A stretch of 64,000 nt of DNA from Ignisphaera sp. GTDB lineage: Archaea > Thermoproteota > Thermoprotei_A > Sulfolobales > Ignisphaeraceae. The stretch's first letter is position 1. Every line of letters begins with the position of its first letter. Of the stretch, positions 60,728-64,000 are shown piece by piece. The stretch is from the NCBI GenBank assembly GCA_038735125.1, contig JAVYNU010000005.1, positions 62,001 to 126,000 on the forward strand, given 5' to 3'. The notes under the pieces are model-generated. The model was not told the DNA's origin and did no database searches. It saw only the letters and a program-made list of their open reading frames with translations. A program made the translations under genes and the position numbers.

Positions 60728-61699
60728 CTATCTCACTGGTGCAAAGACTGCCTCCTCTGACAACTTATACCTGTAAACAGCTCTGGATCTCAGGAGCTTT
60801 TGGAGGGCTACAGCAAGCGCTGGTGCAGATGCTAGAGCCCCTCCAATAACACCATATATAGTACTATTAGCTAGGGTCATTGTTATTAGCCCCCCTACAA
60901 TGGCTGCAACTGCCATTGCTGCTACGCCTCCTGCCAGCCCCTTTAGCCTAGAGACAGGATCTATAGGATACTCTAGGTATACAACTGTGTCATCTGCTGC
61001 GTCAACAATTGATGTATACACCCTGTCTCTGTACCTATACTTTACAAGCCAGAAGGGGTAGTGGGCTATTCCAACATATCTCGAGTTATCTACTAATCTA
61101 TAGCTCGAGCCACAGGCTGTTCTAGCCTCTGAAGCCGCTTTTTCTGTATAAGGCTCTTTAACCTTGTTGAATATGACCTCCGGATCGAGGGTTGGGTTCA
61201 GGTAGATCCCCTCCTTGATGATGGATGGCTTGAAGTAGGTGCGGCTTCTGGCTGGGAAGGAGTAGTCGTTTGGTATGGCTATGGGTAGAGAGTTTGATGC
61301 GTGTGTAACTATGTAGGCGAATTCTTCTCCTCCATGAACATCCATCTCCACCTTATCCTCTTCGACCTTCTCCGACTCTCCAACGCACATAGCCTTGACA
61401 TTGATTTCGTATAGGTATAGAGGGACAAGGTACTGGTAAGCGGATTCGAAAGCTGCGTTAGATTCTATATCTCTTGCCGCCCCAACCTGCATTGAGGCAA
61501 ACTCCTTCACAATTCTGTACCCAGAGTTCTTGTCGATGGAGGCTGCAAAGAGATAATGATCCACTTTCTCATCTGGTTTATCAAGCCTGAAGGTTGTTCC
61601 ACAATAGGGGCACGTGGCATATACATAGCTTTTGGGAACCTCTATCTCTGCTCCGCAGTAGCTACACCTAAACCTAGCCTTGTCTATTGCCTCGCTCAG
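60728..61699 (-). CDS. Zinc-ribbon membrane protein with apparent CTG start
   Basis: About 323 residues if read from CTG 61699. The first GTG (61564) would remove a clear N-terminal zinc ribbon (RFRCSYCGAEI ... YATCPYCGTTFRL), which aligns with the zinc ribbon of the next gene upstream. No ATG, GTG or TTG lies between the in-frame stop (61706-61708) and 61564. CTG 61699 shares CTGA with the stop of the upstream gene, the layout of a coupled start. After a soluble domain come two membrane helices (about residues 250-300). Function unknown; a partner of the SPFH protein is inferred. Confidence 0.7.
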   Translation of the reverse strand: MSEAIDKARFRCSYCGAEIEVPKSYVYATCPYCGTTFRLDKPDEKVDHYLFAASIDKNSGYRIVKEFASMQVGAARDIESNAAFESAYQYLVPLYLYEINVKAMCVGESEKVEEDKVEMDVHGGEEFAYIVTHASNSLPIAIPNDYSFPARSRTYFKPSIIKEGIYLNPTLDPEVIFNKVKEPYTEKAASEARTACGSSYRLVDNSRYVGIAHYPFWLVKYRYRDRVYTSIVDAADDTVVYLEYPIDPVSRLKGLAGGVAAMAVAAIVGGLITMTLANSTIYGVIGGALASAPALAVALQKLLRSRAVYRYKLSEEAVFAPVR

Positions 61700-62799
61700 A
61701 GGATTTCACCCAATATACTGGAGATCCCATGAATTGCAAGCCCAAGATTAAGCAGGTTTCTGAGGCTGGGCTCTACAACAGTTGTTTTGACAGGCGTCAA
61801 AGCCTTTTTCATACAGTACCAGGAGGCCACCCCACCTATCACCAGAAGTGGTAAAGAGGCTATGGGGTTGGCCATTATTAGCATACCCGATAAGCCGCCC
61901 AACACCCCCGAGGCTATAGCTGATAGTGTTCCCCAGGCAATTCTCTCAGACATTCTCATAGGCCTTTCAAAAGCTATTGTCTCTCCATCCCATCCACAGA
62001 GGATTACCCTGTAGATGCCGCCTCCATACATGTAGACAGCTGTGTACATTGGCAATAGGGTTGGTTTGGATGTAGCTGCCTTCACGTTTATTGGCGTTAT
62101 TCTTTTCCATAGAATTGTTGAACCCACTACATGCTCTCCTCTCATCCTGACCCTGCTCTCCGCCTCTCTCTTTATAACCTCTGTAACGATGCTTCTCAAT
62201 CTATTCAGATGTTCGTTGAGGGCTATGTCCATGGCAGTCTTCTTATCTACTTCTATGGATAGTATACCCCTCCACACATTTTTATCTAGCTTGGCCTCGC
62301 CCAGAGGAACCGCCTCTACCCTGCTAACAGCATATTTTTTCCCTAGTACTCTAACAGATAAGACGTTGCTACCCCTTCTACCAGCAACAGGCACTATATC
62401 GTTGTATGATCCGTAAACCCCTTTTACAAACACGTTTCTAGATTCTGTCCAACACCTCTCCTCATTCTTTTCTCTCCGACACTTCCTAATACTGACAACA
62501 ACATTGGCATTGTAATCGGCTTGTGCAGACACATCAACGAGGTAGAATGGTACTAGCACTAACGTGAGTTTGGATAGGTTGGTCTCTTTAAAGACTTGGC
62601 CAAGTTTTTTGCGGGAGCCGAAAGCCTCTATCTTTTTAAGGATTTCTCTCTCGCCCAAGGGTTTTACAACGAGAATCTCCTCTTTGAGATCCTCTCTAAT
62701 CCAATTGAGATAGCCGCAGTAGCTACACACAACAGCTATTGTTTCTGGGGAAACATCTAGAGGAGCCCCACAGTTGCTGCATCTAAAGCTTTGAGACAT
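61696..62799 (-). CDS. Zinc-ribbon membrane protein
   Basis: A 367-residue protein. The N-terminal zinc ribbon is FRCSNCGAPL followed by VCSYCGYLNW. A soluble domain follows with LVLVPFYLVDVSA, then two or three membrane helices near the C-terminus (about residues 285-330). It lies 12 bases after the SPFH gene and overlaps the next zinc-ribbon gene by four bases. No named family; function unknown. The zinc ribbon matches those in both neighbours. Confidence 0.75.
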   Translation of the reverse strand: MSQSFRCSNCGAPLDVSPETIAVVCSYCGYLNWIREDLKEEILVVKPLGEREILKKIEAFGSRKKLGQVFKETNLSKLTLVLVPFYLVDVSAQADYNANVVVSIRKCRREKNEERCWTESRNVFVKGVYGSYNDIVPVAGRRGSNVLSVRVLGKKYAVSRVEAVPLGEAKLDKNVWRGILSIEVDKKTAMDIALNEHLNRLRSIVTEVIKREAESRVRMRGEHVVGSTILWKRITPINVKAATSKPTLLPMYTAVYMYGGGIYRVILCGWDGETIAFERPMRMSERIAWGTLSAIASGVLGGLSGMLIMANPIASLPLLVIGGVASWYCMKKALTPVKTTVVEPSLRNLLNLGLAIHGISSILGEIL

Positions 62800-62811
62800 T
62801 TACTGCCTAAC

Positions 62812-63876
62812 CTATACAAGTTTGCTGCCACAGACAGGGCAGAAGTTGGCTTCTGCCGGGGCTATATGTCCATTGGGACACCACTTCACCTGCTTCCCGC
62901 AGAATGGGCAGAACCTGGCTCCTTGTGGTACAGGTGCCTGGCCGCAGTATGGGCATCTAGCCACATAGCCCTGTTGAGGAGCTGTCGTAGCGGCACCCGC
63001 AGCTGCAGCAGCTGGGGCTTGTGTGGCTGGCTGTTGTTGTGCCTGTGGTGGGGGTGGCTGTAGAGCCCACGGAATGGCCACTACCCCTGCGCCGAAGGCT
63101 GCTCCCCCAGCCTGCGTCTTCTCAATTGCTTCAGCAAACTTTCTAGCAGTCTCCTGCTGTACTAGATAGGCTGCTGATGTTCCCTGCATCAACCAGAACA
63201 TCCTCTCTCTATACTCTGGCGGGACATCTATACCCTCGAACTGGACATCCTCAAGCATGAGCCCTATCTCATCAAAAGGCTTTCTAAGTACCATAGCAGC
63301 TCTCTTACTAGCTTCAGCAGCTTTCATATAGAGGTCTCTTATGCTAGACTGGCTTATGAATGCCATGAGGTTGTTCAGGAAGTAGCTCCTTATATACTCG
63401 TCAAGCTCCTCTCTAGTGAATCTAGAGTCAGGTCCAACAACTTTGTTAACAAACAGAGCTGGGTCTGCAACCCTATAGTAGTAGACCCCATAGAAATTGA
63501 CTGGTATTAGCTCAACGGTCTGGCTTTTACCACCAAACTTACCCTGCAACCTATTGATATTAACAAATATGATTACGGCTCTGAATATGCTCTCCCCATA
63601 AAACCCCTCGACAAGTCCTTGTAGAAACGGAACATTCTGAGTATCGAGAACATGCCTGCCGGGGCCCAGAACACCATAGACCTTGCCATCTCTGTAGAAC
63701 ACTGCCCTCTCCCACTCTTTAACCACGACCGTGGAGCCCCACGGAATGACCTCATCCGGGTATCTCCAAACAATATCATTTGGTGTGGCATCCTTCCACT
63801 CGATAAGTATAGGCTGGAAACCGCTTATCTTGCTACCCGCCTTGCCTATTCCTTTCCCAATCTTGTTGAGAACCAA
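62812..63876 (-). CDS. SPFH-domain protein with C-terminal zinc ribbons (YdjI-like)
   Basis: A 354-residue protein. SPFH/band-7 domain at about residues 20-250 (NDIVWRYPDEVIPWGSTVVVKEWERAVFYRDGK is its start region), a Gln/Ala/Pro-rich linker (about 275-300), then two zinc ribbons (CPYCG...CPFCG and CPNGH...CPVCG). It resembles the YdjI 'virion core protein' family. SPFH proteins scaffold membrane microdomains. TTG start with GGGTG upstream and a TATA-like gtttattaac (about 63925-63934). It leads an operon with two zinc-ribbon membrane proteins. The 124 bases beyond it hold no other gene. Confidence 0.88.
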   Translation of the reverse strand: MVLNKIGKGIGKAGSKISGFQPILIEWKDATPNDIVWRYPDEVIPWGSTVVVKEWERAVFYRDGKVYGVLGPGRHVLDTQNVPFLQGLVEGFYGESIFRAVIIFVNINRLQGKFGGKSQTVELIPVNFYGVYYYRVADPALFVNKVVGPDSRFTREELDEYIRSYFLNNLMAFISQSSIRDLYMKAAEASKRAAMVLRKPFDEIGLMLEDVQFEGIDVPPEYRERMFWLMQGTSAAYLVQQETARKFAEAIEKTQAGGAAFGAGVVAIPWALQPPPPQAQQQPATQAPAAAAAGAATTAPQQGYVARCPYCGQAPVPQGARFCPFCGKQVKWCPNGHIAPAEANFCPVCGSKLV

Positions 63877-64000
63877 ATCCTACACCCAGTATAGATCTTA
63901 GACTAGACACATCTTGAAACGTTAATAAACTTTGTGTAACCTCTCAGCGGCTACTGCATCCAGCCCCTAACAATATTCTCTCTATCCACGAGCTTTGCCC

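Noticed and set aside
1-64000. tRNA, rRNA, CRISPR array, insertion sequence
   Set aside because: I looked for T-loop strings, regularly spaced repeats and transposase motifs and saw none. The only long repeats are the paaK blocks, which lie inside coding genes.

Overview
The window is most likely from a thermophilic archaeon of the Thermoproteota (Crenarchaeota). It is AT-rich and favours AGA/AGG and ATA codons. Ribosome binding sites are of the GGTGA type, many genes have a TATA box about 27 bases before a start codon (leaderless), and GTG/TTG starts are common. Families include archaeal PurP, acetyl-CoA decarbonylase/synthase, indolepyruvate:ferredoxin oxidoreductase, COG3357 regulators and a lone CARF protein. 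I cannot fix the genus from sequence alone. I see no rRNA, tRNA, insertion sequence or CRISPR array.

1-14 kb, C1 metabolism: a CofE-like gene runs in from the left edge, converging with an MfnD-like ATP-grasp ligase. A same-strand block follows: cooT, cooC, cdhA, cdhB, cdhC, cdhD, cdhE, a RACo-type corrinoid activator, a second cooC-like ATPase and, behind its own leaderless promoter, a MetF-like reductase. This is a complete archaeal CO dehydrogenase/acetyl-CoA synthase with nickel-insertion and cobalt-reactivation helpers. A fused ADP-forming acyl-CoA synthetase (14.2-16.3 kb) could turn the acetyl-CoA into acetate plus ATP.

16-24 kb: adenylate kinase, a B3/4 protein, an MscS channel, a DUF1286/YdjM-like membrane protein, an MFS transporter, a URO-D-type methyltransferase-like protein and a DUF2139-like protein.

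24-31 kb, aryl/acyl acid module: paaK1, a 38-residue membrane protein and an SSS symporter run rightwards. A small ORF, paaK2, iorA and iorB run leftwards. The two paaK genes are inverted and share three blocks of perfect DNA identity (188, 93 and 245 bp) inside otherwise diverged sequence, a mark of recent gene conversion.

31-50 kb: an archaeal ATPase with a tandem 20-bp operator-like repeat, a GT2 glycosyltransferase, a P-type ATPase whose first domain lacks a normal start codon, DUF72, aldo/keto reductase, PurP, alcohol dehydrogenase, a THUMP protein, an ABC-2 exporter, eukaryotic-type isocitrate dehydrogenase, aminotransferase, ProC and a flavin disulfide reductase.

50-64 kb: two C/D box sRNA genes, small regulators, nicotinamidase, archease, acylphosphatase, a rubrerythrin-VIT1 protein, an MFS protein, an orphan CARF protein, a second small-TM-plus-SSS pair, an M42 peptidase, and a leftward SPFH/zinc-ribbon/membrane-protein operon in which one gene appears to start with CTG.
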